Shown piece after piece: positions 45,266-52,891 of a stretch of 64,000 bases of DNA; position 1 is the first letter of the stretch, and every line of letters starts with the position of its first letter. Below the pieces are notes generated by a model, which saw nothing but the letters and a program-made list of their open reading frames with translations, was not told where the DNA came from and did no database searches. The DNA is from MSPOR6 sp964652195 (GTDB lineage: Bacteria > Poribacteria > WGA-4E > WGA-3G), in assembly GCA_964652195.1 (NCBI GenBank), contig CAZZBB010000109.1:38403-102402 (forward strand), in the 5' to 3' direction. Made by a program: the position numbers and the translations under genes.

Positions 45266-46089
45266 GTGTTATTGCTTTCTTCTAAGACTTTTTTGAAATC
45301 TTCAATGAAATGCTCAAAAAGTTTTACCTTGTCGCTCTCCTCAAGATACTCTGTCGTTAGTACATAGGTACCATCAAGATCCGTTTCTACAACGGCGCGT
45401 CCTTTCTGTGGTACGTCTGTAATTTTTAAAGTTCCATCCAAGTCAGTCGTGACAAGATAAAATTTGATAGTGGATGTATCTTCGTCTGTCTGTAATTTGA
45501 GTTTCCAATAAACCATCTGGTCGATTTGGTTTTTCAAATTGACTGCACACCAAATTACAGCGACAACACGCAAATCTTCAGGGTCGTAAATAATAATATC
45601 AATATATGGGATTTCAGAATGAATTTTTCCATAATCTACTGTCAAATGTCTTTTTACACCTTCCAATTCTTCTGATAACGTGGTGCTTTTCACTAAATCA
45701 TAGCGTAAAACGATCTTCAAACCTAAATTTTCAATTGATTCTTTAATCATATCTCGTATCCGTTCCTGAAAATAGTTGCCTTTAGACGTACGCCATTTTT
45801 CTCCCAATTCTCCTGTCAGATAAGCATCTAAACCCTCAAAGACAACTGCTACTTCAAGTCCACCACAATAAACCTCGTCACCATAGTGCTCCTTCAGTTG
45901 GTACATAATATGGCTCGTGTAATCAACAAAATCAAAGTCAATAACGTTCCTTTCAATAAGAATATCTACCAATGTTTCGCCATAACCCATTTCATAAAGA
46001 GCATCCTCAAGGATACTTTTCATCCTATCAAGATCAGCTTGTGACTTTGCTGTTGGTGCTGCTTTAATAGGTTTAGTATCATTTTTCAT
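45262..46089 (-). CDS. Putative restriction endonuclease (BsaWI-like), last of three nuclease-like genes
   Basis: This 275-residue protein has an alpha-helical N-terminus (about 20-100) and a PD-(D/E)XK-like core: PYIDIIIYDPEDLRVVAVIW, then QMVYWKLKL. The layout recalls BsaWI-type restriction enzymes, but where those have a catalytic lysine after the strand I read VIWCAVNLKN, with no lysine at the expected place, so activity is uncertain. The start MKNDTK is preferred because GGAGG lies nine bases upstream and it leaves one base after the upstream gene. A companion methyltransferase in the operon supports an R-M role. The family call is tentative. Confidence 0.5.
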   Translation of the reverse strand: MKNDTKPIKAAPTAKSQADLDRMKSILEDALYEMGYGETLVDILIERNVIDFDFVDYTSHIMYQLKEHYGDEVYCGGLEVAVVFEGLDAYLTGELGEKWRTSKGNYFQERIRDMIKESIENLGLKIVLRYDLVKSTTLSEELEGVKRHLTVDYGKIHSEIPYIDIIIYDPEDLRVVAVIWCAVNLKNQIDQMVYWKLKLQTDEDTSTIKFYLVTTDLDGTLKITDVPQKGRAVVETDLDGTYVLTTEYLEESDKVKLFEHFIEDFKKVLEESNNT

Positions 46090-46090
46090 T

Positions 46091-46930
46091 TTAGGTTCCT
46101 CCATTATTAAGTAGGTGATTACGTCCTGCGTCAGAAATTTCCCAAACACCGCGCGGAGAGCCTTCCTTCATTAAGCCTTTATTTATCAATTCTCGCCGCA
46201 TATCTTGGGTGCGATTGTCCCAATAAAACTGTCCATCTGAACGGCGCGTTTTATCTATTTCCCGCAGTTCGTTATCTGCCTCCATGAGTTGATAAACTTG
46301 TTTTAACGCTTGCTTAGTTGATGCTGAACCTCCAAGTTCTACCAAGACTCTCAGGATCGGTAAACCGTAACGTTGTCGAGGTAAAGGAGTCTCAGGTTGT
46401 TTGGGTTGAAATGCTTCTTGAGCACTAATTTTTGCTTTCCCTTGTTCAACGTTGGATTTAGAAAGGTACTTTTGAAAATCTGTTGAGGCCTCCTGCTGTA
46501 CCTCAAGATCAATCGAACAGAACATTCTATCTTCCCATGGGATTACCCTTCTATCAGACGTACTTGTTCGAGCAGGAAGATAAAAATCCCATATTTTTCC
46601 GTTAGTGATAACGGCTATCTCTACTCCAGCCAGAAAAGCGTACTTGCAAATTTGCCCCTGATGTTTTTCAATCCTGTCACCCCAACGTTTACATTCAATG
46701 AATACTAAAGGAGTATCACCTTGTCGTAAGGCATAGTCCACTTTTTCTTTGCTGTCCTTGCTGACCTTCTTTTCCGGATAAACTTCTAAAGTGTATAAAT
46801 TGCTGTCGTGCCAATCTAAAGATCTCAGAATAGGAATAACAATGTACTGTTTAGTTGCAGTTTCATCGAACTCGTGTTTTTCAATCGTTTCTTTACACTG
46901 AACAATATCAGAAATAACCTGTGTTAACAT
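46091..46930 (-). CDS. HsdR-N-like nuclease fused to an Mrr-type winged helix
   Basis: This 279-residue protein has an N-terminal domain like the type I restriction HsdR N-terminus: ATKQYIVIPILRSLDW, then KVDYALRQGDTPLVFIECKR with Asp65, Glu79 and Lys81 as the D-ExK nuclease site, and CKYAFLAGVEIAVITNG. From about 185 the sequence (RYGLPILRVLVELGGSAST through TRRSDGQFYWDNRTQDMRRE) resembles the Mrr N-terminal DNA-binding domain. The catalytic residues look intact. It sits between the HNH gene (8-base gap) and the BsaWI-like gene (1-base gap), so it is in the same operon. Confidence 0.78.
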   Translation of the reverse strand: MLTQVISDIVQCKETIEKHEFDETATKQYIVIPILRSLDWHDSNLYTLEVYPEKKVSKDSKEKVDYALRQGDTPLVFIECKRWGDRIEKHQGQICKYAFLAGVEIAVITNGKIWDFYLPARTSTSDRRVIPWEDRMFCSIDLEVQQEASTDFQKYLSKSNVEQGKAKISAQEAFQPKQPETPLPRQRYGLPILRVLVELGGSASTKQALKQVYQLMEADNELREIDKTRRSDGQFYWDNRTQDMRRELINKGLMKEGSPRGVWEISDAGRNHLLNNGGT

Positions 46931-46938
46931 TTGATTGT

Positions 46939-47526
46939 TTACTTCTCTATGTCAGGACGGTCAATATGTCCATTCACTTCATGTGCATCATAGACATCAA
47001 AAACGGATTGGCAAAATGCTATCATCTTTTCATCTTGGTTTTCTATTGCTGTTTGGTACATCCTGATAAAATACCTCTTACCTGCTTCAGTCTGTGAATA
47101 ATTACTTTTACGTAAGTTGTGTTCATAACAGAGAGTTTGACCATTTTCAATAGTATTCGTTCCACCTCTATCTTTCGGTTTAATATGGTCAGCGGCAAGT
47201 TCAACACCATCTTCTTTTCCCCTTCCACAAACAACACAACGGTAACTGTCACGTTTGAAAATAGCGTCTCTATCTTTCTGAGAAAATTCAAAGAGTACAA
47301 CTTCGTGTACGTAACTGGGATCGTATTTGTATACACCCTTCTTAACTTTAATCAACTTGCCATTTTGGTAGAGTTGTCTGATAGATCTCCATGGATCTCT
47401 GGGAGGACTGCCGTGTTCCTTTTCGTACTGCTCTGATACCCAGTCAACAACAGGTCCGTGAGGGAGTTCTTCATTTGGGTGATTTTTGAAATATTCCAAC
47501 ACAAGTTCACGAATCGTTTTCGCCAT
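46939..47526 (-). CDS. HNH endonuclease with N-terminal winged-helix-like domain
   Basis: This protein of about 195 residues has an N-terminal DNA-binding-like segment (IRELVLEYFKNHPNEELPHG through YQNGKLIKVKKGVYKYDP) and an HNH nuclease core: RDSYRCVVCGRGKEDG, LAADHIKPKDRGG and GQTLCYEHNLRKSN. The CxxC pair and C-x2-H bind the structural zinc; the histidine in ADHI is catalytic. The start MAKTIREL is favoured (AGGA upstream); it overlaps the end of the methyltransferase by 20 bases. HNH enzymes with this layout are frequent partners of methyltransferases in restriction systems. Confidence 0.85.
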   Translation of the reverse strand: MAKTIRELVLEYFKNHPNEELPHGPVVDWVSEQYEKEHGSPPRDPWRSIRQLYQNGKLIKVKKGVYKYDPSYVHEVVLFEFSQKDRDAIFKRDSYRCVVCGRGKEDGVELAADHIKPKDRGGTNTIENGQTLCYEHNLRKSNYSQTEAGKRYFIRMYQTAIENQDEKMIAFCQSVFDVYDAHEVNGHIDRPDIEK

Positions 47527-48313
47527 CCAACTTTTCCTTTTCTTCTTCAAATAAACTTAATTGTTTGGTAGCTTCACCTAAACGCTCTTTAGCAAGTTTA
47601 CAGTACCCCTCATCAACCTCAATTCCGATGCCTCTTCGATTATTCAGATGTGCAGCTACTAACGTAGTTCCACTTCCCATAAACGGATCGAGCACTGTGT
47701 CATCTACAAAACTAAAAAGTTTGATGCATCGACGCGGAAGTTCAATTGGAAATGGCGCGGGATGACCAATTCGTTTTTTGCTTTCACCAGGGAAAGTCCA
47801 AAGTCCGTTTGTCCATTCCATAAACTCCTCTTTGTCCATATCCGATTCACCGCTGCCACTTGTTTTTTTCCATTGATCTTTATATAGGATTACAATTAAC
47901 TCCACAGGTGCAATTACATAGGGGGCGGATGCTTTCAACCATGAACCCCAAGCAGTTCTTCTTGAGATATTACCTTCATTCCAAACAATTGTGGAATGGT
48001 ACTGAAATCCGATCCCGGTTGCTATTTTTGTTAAGTCTGCACCGACATGTTGTTGTCCACCTTTATTCTTATCTAATGGGATATTAAGACAGAAACGACC
48101 ATCAGGTTTCAACCATTGCAGACATCTGGAAAACCAATCTTTGGAAAAAGTAAGGTAGTCGGTATAGGAGAGTGCATCGTCATTTGAGTTATATTTTATG
48201 TCAACATTATACGGAGGGGATGTGACGACCAAATCAACACTCTCGTTTTCGATTGCGTGAGTCGTCAGAACATCTTCGTTGATTATTGTAAATTGTTCAT
48301 CGCTAAAATACAC
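47507..48313 (-). CDS. DNA methyltransferase (beta-class, likely N4-cytosine or N6-adenine)
   Basis: This 268-residue methyltransferase has motif IV VVTSPPYN at residues 29-36 near the N-terminus and motif I DPFMGSGTTLVAAHL at 209-223 near the C-terminus, the beta-type order. TSPPY is more typical of N4-cytosine enzymes, but that cannot be decided by eye. The target-recognition region lies between (about 110-180: EGNISRRTAWGSW). The acidic/lysine tail is short. It is followed by the three nuclease-like genes, forming a restriction-modification unit. Confidence 0.93.
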   Translation of the reverse strand: MYFSDEQFTIINEDVLTTHAIENESVDLVVTSPPYNVDIKYNSNDDALSYTDYLTFSKDWFSRCLQWLKPDGRFCLNIPLDKNKGGQQHVGADLTKIATGIGFQYHSTIVWNEGNISRRTAWGSWLKASAPYVIAPVELIVILYKDQWKKTSGSGESDMDKEEFMEWTNGLWTFPGESKKRIGHPAPFPIELPRRCIKLFSFVDDTVLDPFMGSGTTLVAAHLNNRRGIGIEVDEGYCKLAKERLGEATKQLSLFEEEKEKLDGENDS

Positions 48314-48349
48314 GTTTTTCTCCTATGGGTAAAGTGTATTAGTCGGTTT

Positions 48350-49642
48350 CTACTGTTGCCTTAACATTGTAGCTAAGTCTTCTGGTAATTTAACATTATT
48401 TTTTTCCTCAAAGTCTTCTATACTTTTGTAGTCATAAAAAAATATACCAACATTGTTGAAGCCATTTTCTTTGGCAGAAGTTAGGTCTAATTTTACTTTT
48501 TCCCATTCATGTAGGTGTAACCATGCGTTGCTTCGTTTAAGGTAGAAAAATCCAGAATCCGGTTCTAACTCTATCGCCCTATTATAGTCTTCGATAGCTT
48601 TGTCGAACTCATCCTGATACAGCAATAGCTCAGCTCGTTTATTATATGCGTGAGCATCTTCTGAATTTCGGTTGATGACAATGTTGAAATCTTCAATGGC
48701 TTTGTCATACTCGCCTATACTAGCATAAGTCAAACCACGATTATAGTGGGCTGCGTCCATTTGGGGATTCATTTCCAAGGCATTGGTATAATGGTGAATA
48801 GCCTTTTCATCGTCGGATTGCTTTCCGCTTATCAGAGCACTGTAAAACTCATTATTCGCTCTATGATGGATATTTTGTGTTCTGATAAACCCGTGTAGAT
48901 CGTTGTAGATCGTTTTCGTTGTTATATTGTGGTATTTCCGCAGATATTCTAACATAGGAAGTTTTAAGTTCGCTTGAATATTAACAACATCTTTGGGTTC
49001 AGGCTCAATGAAACCTTTGCGCGGTCTAATAAATATACTTTTCTGTCCTATTACACGATTAATTGGTTTGTTTGGTTCACGTGGTTTTTCGACTAATCCT
49101 CCTATTTCGTTTCTTTTTTGCAAGATAAGTCGGCCGTTTTTGCCAGAAGATCCATCACAAGCAAAGAAGATAGCAATGTGGTAGTCAGTTGAAAAGTCTA
49201 TCAGGTTTGTTTTGCCCCCATAGTGTTGGAGTTCGGTTAAGATTTCAAAATCGCTAACTGTTTCATGAATATGTTCTTTAGCTTCATTCAAAACTTGTGA
49301 TTGTATTTCCTCTATATCTAAGTCAAACCCCATTGCCCACGTTGACTTGTGATGACGAAAAAGAGTTGAAGAAACTTTTCCACAATATGGAGACTCATCA
49401 TAATGTTCTGGCTCACCGCGATAAATGTAGTCTCCATCAGCGGATTTTTCCACTATTTCCTGAATTATTTTCAAAACTTTATCAAGTTCATTATGTGAAT
49501 CGGATTGGTCGTTCACTGGTTCATTGCAAAATGTTTCTTCATCTTCAGCGACAACTTCATCTTCAGTCTGATTCTCGTAATAATCAATGACCTTTTGCAC
49601 ACGTTCCTCATCCCAGCCAGGAGGATATTGATTCTGTTCCAT
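48350..49642 (-). CDS. FRG-domain protein with TPR repeats and an antitoxin-like N-terminus
   Basis: This 430-residue protein has three parts. Residues 5-38 (YPPGWDEERVQKVIDYYENQ then TEDEVVAEDEETF) resemble a short conserved leader that, as I recall, forms small antitoxin-like proteins in cyanobacteria and relatives. Residues 70-260 are an FRG domain (DYIYRGEPEHYDES; LTELQHYGGKTNLIDFSTDY; AIFFACDG). Residues 265-400 are three to four TPR repeats (AHYNRGLTYASIGEYDKAIE; ELLLYQDEFDKAIEDYNRAI). FRG domains are found in defence-related or toxin proteins; the activity here is unknown. It is the first gene of the operon, 36 bases before the methyltransferase. Confidence 0.82.
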   Translation of the reverse strand: MEQNQYPPGWDEERVQKVIDYYENQTEDEVVAEDEETFCNEPVNDQSDSHNELDKVLKIIQEIVEKSADGDYIYRGEPEHYDESPYCGKVSSTLFRHHKSTWAMGFDLDIEEIQSQVLNEAKEHIHETVSDFEILTELQHYGGKTNLIDFSTDYHIAIFFACDGSSGKNGRLILQKRNEIGGLVEKPREPNKPINRVIGQKSIFIRPRKGFIEPEPKDVVNIQANLKLPMLEYLRKYHNITTKTIYNDLHGFIRTQNIHHRANNEFYSALISGKQSDDEKAIHHYTNALEMNPQMDAAHYNRGLTYASIGEYDKAIEDFNIVINRNSEDAHAYNKRAELLLYQDEFDKAIEDYNRAIELEPDSGFFYLKRSNAWLHLHEWEKVKLDLTSAKENGFNNVGIFFYDYKSIEDFEEKNNVKLPEDLATMLRQQ

Positions 49643-49982
49643 CGTTTGCCTTTTCGTCGGTGTTATCGGTGTTTTAGCGAATAGACATTTATTGTTCCTT
49701 AAAATTATACCATTTCTAAATAATGATTCCCCATTACTAATTTAAGAACCCCTAAAGAAACAAGGAATCAACGGTATGAATGCCATATGAAGATAAATTT
49801 TAAAATTCGATAATTCTTATTCCCCCGGACCTGGTAGGCGGGGAATGCTATAAAGCATTCATAACCGGGGGATGACTTGATTTCTTGATTTGGTAGGGAC
49901 GAAATGTTTATAGTACAAAATGCGTGAAAACAACAAAAACAGATAGTTAACTGATACAAGTCGTCACAATAAGTACGTAGAA
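49643..49982. other. Intergenic region with a nested-palindrome repeat
   Basis: No gene. CCCCCGG (49822-49828) and CCGGGGG (49865-49871) form outer arms, and GAATGCT-ATAA-AGCATTC (49843-49860) is a perfect inner stem. The text GGTAGGCGGGGAATGCT is shared with 54450. AATCAACGGTATGAATGCC near 49766 is the inverted partner of CATTCATACCGTTGATTC at 54471. GGTAGGGACGAAATG is at 49890. The region reads as a repeat insertion between the defence operon and the small-membrane-protein cluster. Confidence 0.6.
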
Positions 49983-50312
49983 CTAAAATCCCATTCTACT
50001 CATACTACCTATCATTCCGAGCATAAATATAGTGAACAAAATACCAATACCGAAACTAATTCCCAAACCAATTAAAGTATTTGTCAATTGAATACTTCTC
50101 GCCTTATTCTTATAGGCTTCAGTGTAAAACATGACATATTCCTGTGACTTTTCAAATAAACGGGTTGCGGGTGGGGAAGGTTGATATACATAGGCAATGA
50201 TAACACCAATTAAACTGATGAAAAAACCTACGACAATCCATAATATTCTGCTGACATCAGTTTCAGCATCCTGTTCACCATCCATACGCGCTTGATGTTG
50301 TTCATTATTCAT
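49983..50312 (-). CDS. Small membrane protein of an unnamed family (member 2)
   Basis: This 109-residue protein has the family signature GEQDAETDVSRILWIVVG entering helix 1, VYQPSPPATRLFEKSQEYVM in the loop, YTEAYKNKARSIQ, then a long helix pair ending in the C-terminal GMIGSMSRMGF. The ATG has GGAGA eight bases upstream; a longer in-frame start is ignored. Members 3 and 4 follow upstream on the same strand, and member 1 is at 23466. A cytosolic N-terminus and a soluble loop with a conserved GKS-EY-like motif are predicted. Function is unknown. Confidence 0.78.
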   Translation of the reverse strand: MNNEQHQARMDGEQDAETDVSRILWIVVGFFISLIGVIIAYVYQPSPPATRLFEKSQEYVMFYTEAYKNKARSIQLTNTLIGLGISFGIGILFTIFMLGMIGSMSRMGF

Positions 50313-50626
50313 ATGATTTCTCCTAATAAATTGATTGTTCATTGGACATGGAATATATTGATTAAAATGTCTGTCAATTTCATTGTAACTGAAGATATCT
50401 AAAAATGTCAAACAATATTAAGACGAAGGAGGTTAGGCTGATATACTTCTTTTCAGTCCAGATGATAGACTGCTTGCAAGTGTTAAACAGAACAGAGACA
50501 CTCAACAATGGGATATAAGCACTGGTAACCATATGCATACATTTATTACGAATACGCCTGAAGGAATATTTGTATCTTTAGTCCAGAGGGCGACATTTTT
50601 GCGACTGCACATGGGATACACTTGAG
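50313..50626. other. 314-bp spacer between two family members
   Basis: I see no gene, promoter pair or strong hairpin that I would defend in this stretch. Short A/T-rich text and CAGTCCAGATGATAGACTG (about 50453-50471, imperfect inverted) are the only features. Confidence 0.35.
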
Positions 50627-50971
50627 TTATAGGATACCTTGTAGCCACATTCTACGATCAATAAAGAATATAGTAGAGAAAACGAAGCCAATATATAAAA
50701 TGATGAGTGCTACTGTAATGAGAAATCCAACTAAAGAATACATTACTTGAAGTGATCTTAATTTAGCCTTATATGCATCTGTATATAAGGCTACATATTC
50801 TTGTGATTTTTCAAGAAATCGAGATGCAGGTGGCTCTTGTTGATACAAATATGCCAATAGTAGTCCCAATATACTTAATCCTAACCCAGCTATAAACCAG
50901 ATTAATTTGTTGGTATCAGAAACTGCATCTGCTTCTGCTGTTATTGCAATGTTCTGATGATTTTCTTCCAT
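50627..50971 (-). CDS. Small membrane protein of an unnamed family (member 3)
   Basis: This 114-residue protein carries AEADAVSDTNKLIWFIAGLG entering the first helix, then YLYQQEPPASRFLEKSQEYV, ALYTDAYKAKLRSLQ, and a second long helix. The pattern matches members 1, 2 and 4 residue by residue at the same spacing. The start has AGGAG seven bases upstream. Tandem arrangement on the minus strand suggests gene duplication. No enzymatic motif is recognised. Confidence 0.78.
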   Translation of the reverse strand: MEENHQNIAITAEADAVSDTNKLIWFIAGLGLSILGLLLAYLYQQEPPASRFLEKSQEYVALYTDAYKAKLRSLQVMYSLVGFLITVALIILYIGFVFSTIFFIDRRMWLQGIL

Positions 50972-51035
50972 ATCTTATCTCCTTAGATAATGGTCTAAAT
51001 CAGGATAAAGGTTCGTACATAGAATCATATTATTG

Positions 51036-51347
51036 CTACATGAATATGTTCTCAATTAAGAGAGCAATTATAACAATCGGAAACTCAATAATGGCTCCAA
51101 TAACTGCACATTTAACTTGGATCTTCCGTCTATCAGATTTGTAAATTCTTTCATAAAAAAGAGTATACATTTGTGATTTTCCAAAAATACGTTTAACACC
51201 AACTGTTGGTTGATAGGCGTATGCAATGAAGATACCAAGCAGGTTTAAGATGCAGCCTACAAAAAACCAAAAGACTTTGCTAACATCGTTTTTAGCATCT
51301 TGTCCAGCTGATATCCGGGCATCATGTTGTTCACTTCTCGTTTCCAT
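51036..51347 (-). CDS. Small membrane protein of an unnamed family (member 4, divergent)
   Basis: This protein of about 103 residues has GQDAKNDVSKVFWFFVGCIL at the entry to helix 1, YAYQPTVGVKRIFGKSQMYT in the loop, and YERIYKSDRRKIQVK before helix 2. It is shorter at the C-terminus and most diverged of the four. A GTG two codons earlier is possible, but METRSEQHD is the first ATG. The stop lies about 65 bases before member 3's start. Function unknown. Confidence 0.75.
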   Translation of the reverse strand: METRSEQHDARISAGQDAKNDVSKVFWFFVGCILNLLGIFIAYAYQPTVGVKRIFGKSQMYTLFYERIYKSDRRKIQVKCAVIGAIIEFPIVIIALLIENIFM

Positions 51348-51361
51348 ATTCACACAGCATC

Positions 51362-52408
51362 TTAAATCTCAATAGCACGTCTTTCTGTCGTTGCTCTTCT
51401 TGCAGCATTGATTATAGCAAGATTGTGATACGCCTTCTCAGCACTGATAGGAAGATCGCTATTTTCAGCAATGGAATTGAAGGTAGCAGTAAAATAACCA
51501 GCATGTCCACTCGCATCTTTGAGGCCTTCATCATCAAGATCTGGAAGTTCCTGCAGTCTCCAACCCGTCGGTCCTGTAAATTTCTGGTAAGCATCCCGGA
51601 CATTAAAACGATGTTTTACTCGGAGCGAACCATTTTCACCATGAACTTCACACCAACCGTATTCCTGTGCAGGAACTGACCATGCACCAGATATTGTGGA
51701 TATAGCACCATTTTCATGTTCACACATTAACATAGCAAAATCATCAACATCTATATTTAGACGCATCGTTAAGACACGTGCCTCAACATACCGAACAGGA
51801 GAATTCACCAGTGTCCAAACAGCATAAATCTCATGATAGCTTGAATCACTAACACAACCACCCCCAGTCGCTTTACTGGCACGCCACGCAAAAGCAGGAT
51901 TAGGATGATTAGCGTTAAAATCAGATCCTCTTAATCCCATACCAGTACTACGACCATAATAGGTCTTACCGATATTTGGTAGTTCTGATAATGCTGCCTG
52001 CATTCCTGCAGTATAAAGATAGTTATGCACTACTGTATAGGCAACATTATGTTTCTTGACTGCCTCCAAAATCGCATCTGCTTCTGGAATTGAGGTAGCC
52101 ATAGGTTTTTCGGAAATAATAGAAACTCCCGCATTTGCTGCCTCAATCACTTGTTCAGCATGCAGTGAATGTGGTGTGGCAATCGTTACAACATCTATCT
52201 CACCATCATCCAACATATCTCGATAATCTGTATATCGTTTCTGTTCTGGGACATTAAATTCTTCACCAATTTTTTCTAAGTTTTCTTCAACCACATCTGC
52301 AATAGCACTGACAATCACAGTATCTGTAAGGGAATGGTAAGCACGAGCATGTGTCTTTTGTACTATTCCACCACAGCCAATTAAACCCAAACGTAACGGT
52401 TTTTTCAT
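51362..52408 (-). CDS. Gfo/Idh/MocA family oxidoreductase
   Basis: This protein of about 348 residues has RLGLIGCGGIVQKTHARAYH near the start and ISEKPMATSIPEAD near residue 98, with TGGGCVSDSSYHEIYAVWTL near 178-198, corresponding to the catalytic D/H segment. The start MKKPLRLG is chosen since AAGGAG lies seven bases upstream; an ATG two codons before is also in frame. The substrate is unknown. It is 14 bases upstream of member 4 of the small membrane family on the same strand. Confidence 0.9.
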   Translation of the reverse strand: MKKPLRLGLIGCGGIVQKTHARAYHSLTDTVIVSAIADVVEENLEKIGEEFNVPEQKRYTDYRDMLDDGEIDVVTIATPHSLHAEQVIEAANAGVSIISEKPMATSIPEADAILEAVKKHNVAYTVVHNYLYTAGMQAALSELPNIGKTYYGRSTGMGLRGSDFNANHPNPAFAWRASKATGGGCVSDSSYHEIYAVWTLVNSPVRYVEARVLTMRLNIDVDDFAMLMCEHENGAISTISGAWSVPAQEYGWCEVHGENGSLRVKHRFNVRDAYQKFTGPTGWRLQELPDLDDEGLKDASGHAGYFTATFNSIAENSDLPISAEKAYHNLAIINAARRATTERRAIEI

Positions 52409-52544
52409 TATCATACTCCTTTAGTAGATTTTACCACTTTTGGTCTTTGCCTTCAAACATAATTATATACCTGTTTGTATAATAACCCAAGTTGCTACTA
52501 ACAGATTTTGATAATTACAACACAGTTTTCAGACTCTTTCCTAA

Positions 52545-52611
52545 CCCCAGAGGGGTGATATGTCTATAGAAAAAGGCATATCAACATCCACTCCAGCGGA
52601 GTGCTATGTAA
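52545..52611. repeat. Left part of an element also present uninterrupted at 7040-7125
   Basis: CCAGAGGGGTGATATGTCTA through CTCCAGCGGAGTGCTATGTA matches 7043-7110. At 7110 the sequence continues ATAAATAGGTGGCAACTTG; here it is broken by a 201-bp insertion and resumes at 52821 with GTAAATAGGTGACAACTTG. Confidence 0.75.
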
Positions 52612-52812
52612 AGGGTGTGTAAAGTTTTGTCACTTTACAACAGTGTATCTTATAAAAACGAATCGTTCGTACAGATAGAAATCCTCTTCTGTAGGAGGGG
52701 ATTCCGATCCCCGATTCTTCAATATCTTTTTCCGACCCCTCGGTAGGCTCGGTTTCTAACCGAGTCGATCTCACTAAATTGACACCTAAGGAGACAAATT
52801 ATTTACACACCC
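52612..52812. mobile_element. 201-bp MITE-like element with 8-bp target duplication
   Basis: The ends are GGGTGTGTAAAGTTTTGTC and, reverse-complemented, GGGTGTGTAAATAATTTGTC. CTATGTAA flanks it on both sides (52604-52611 and 52813-52820), an apparent target-site duplication. The empty site is visible at 7104-7120. Inside is CTGTAGGAGGGGATTCCGAT followed by CCCCGATTC and GGTAGGCTCGGTTTCTAACC. There is no gene, so it is non-autonomous. Partial copies lie at 22107 and 29333. Confidence 0.85.
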
Positions 52813-52828
52813 CTATGTAAGTAAATAG

Positions 52829-52858
52829 GTGACAACTTGGGTCATATTATGCTATGAT
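52829..52858 (+). promoter_or_regulatory. Possible promoter for the first S10 peptidase gene
   Basis: GTGACA (52829-52834) and TATGAT (52853-52858) are 18 bases apart, each one base off consensus. The ATG follows 33 bases later with AAAGGAAAT as ribosome binding site. This region resembles the 3' end of the repeat at 7115-7140. Confidence 0.35.
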
Positions 52859-52891
52859 GATGGTATATATCTATACATAAAGGAAATATAA

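Noticed and set aside
45262..49642. Type I restriction system
   Set aside because: There is no HsdS specificity subunit and no HsdR helicase; only the N-terminal nuclease-like part is present.
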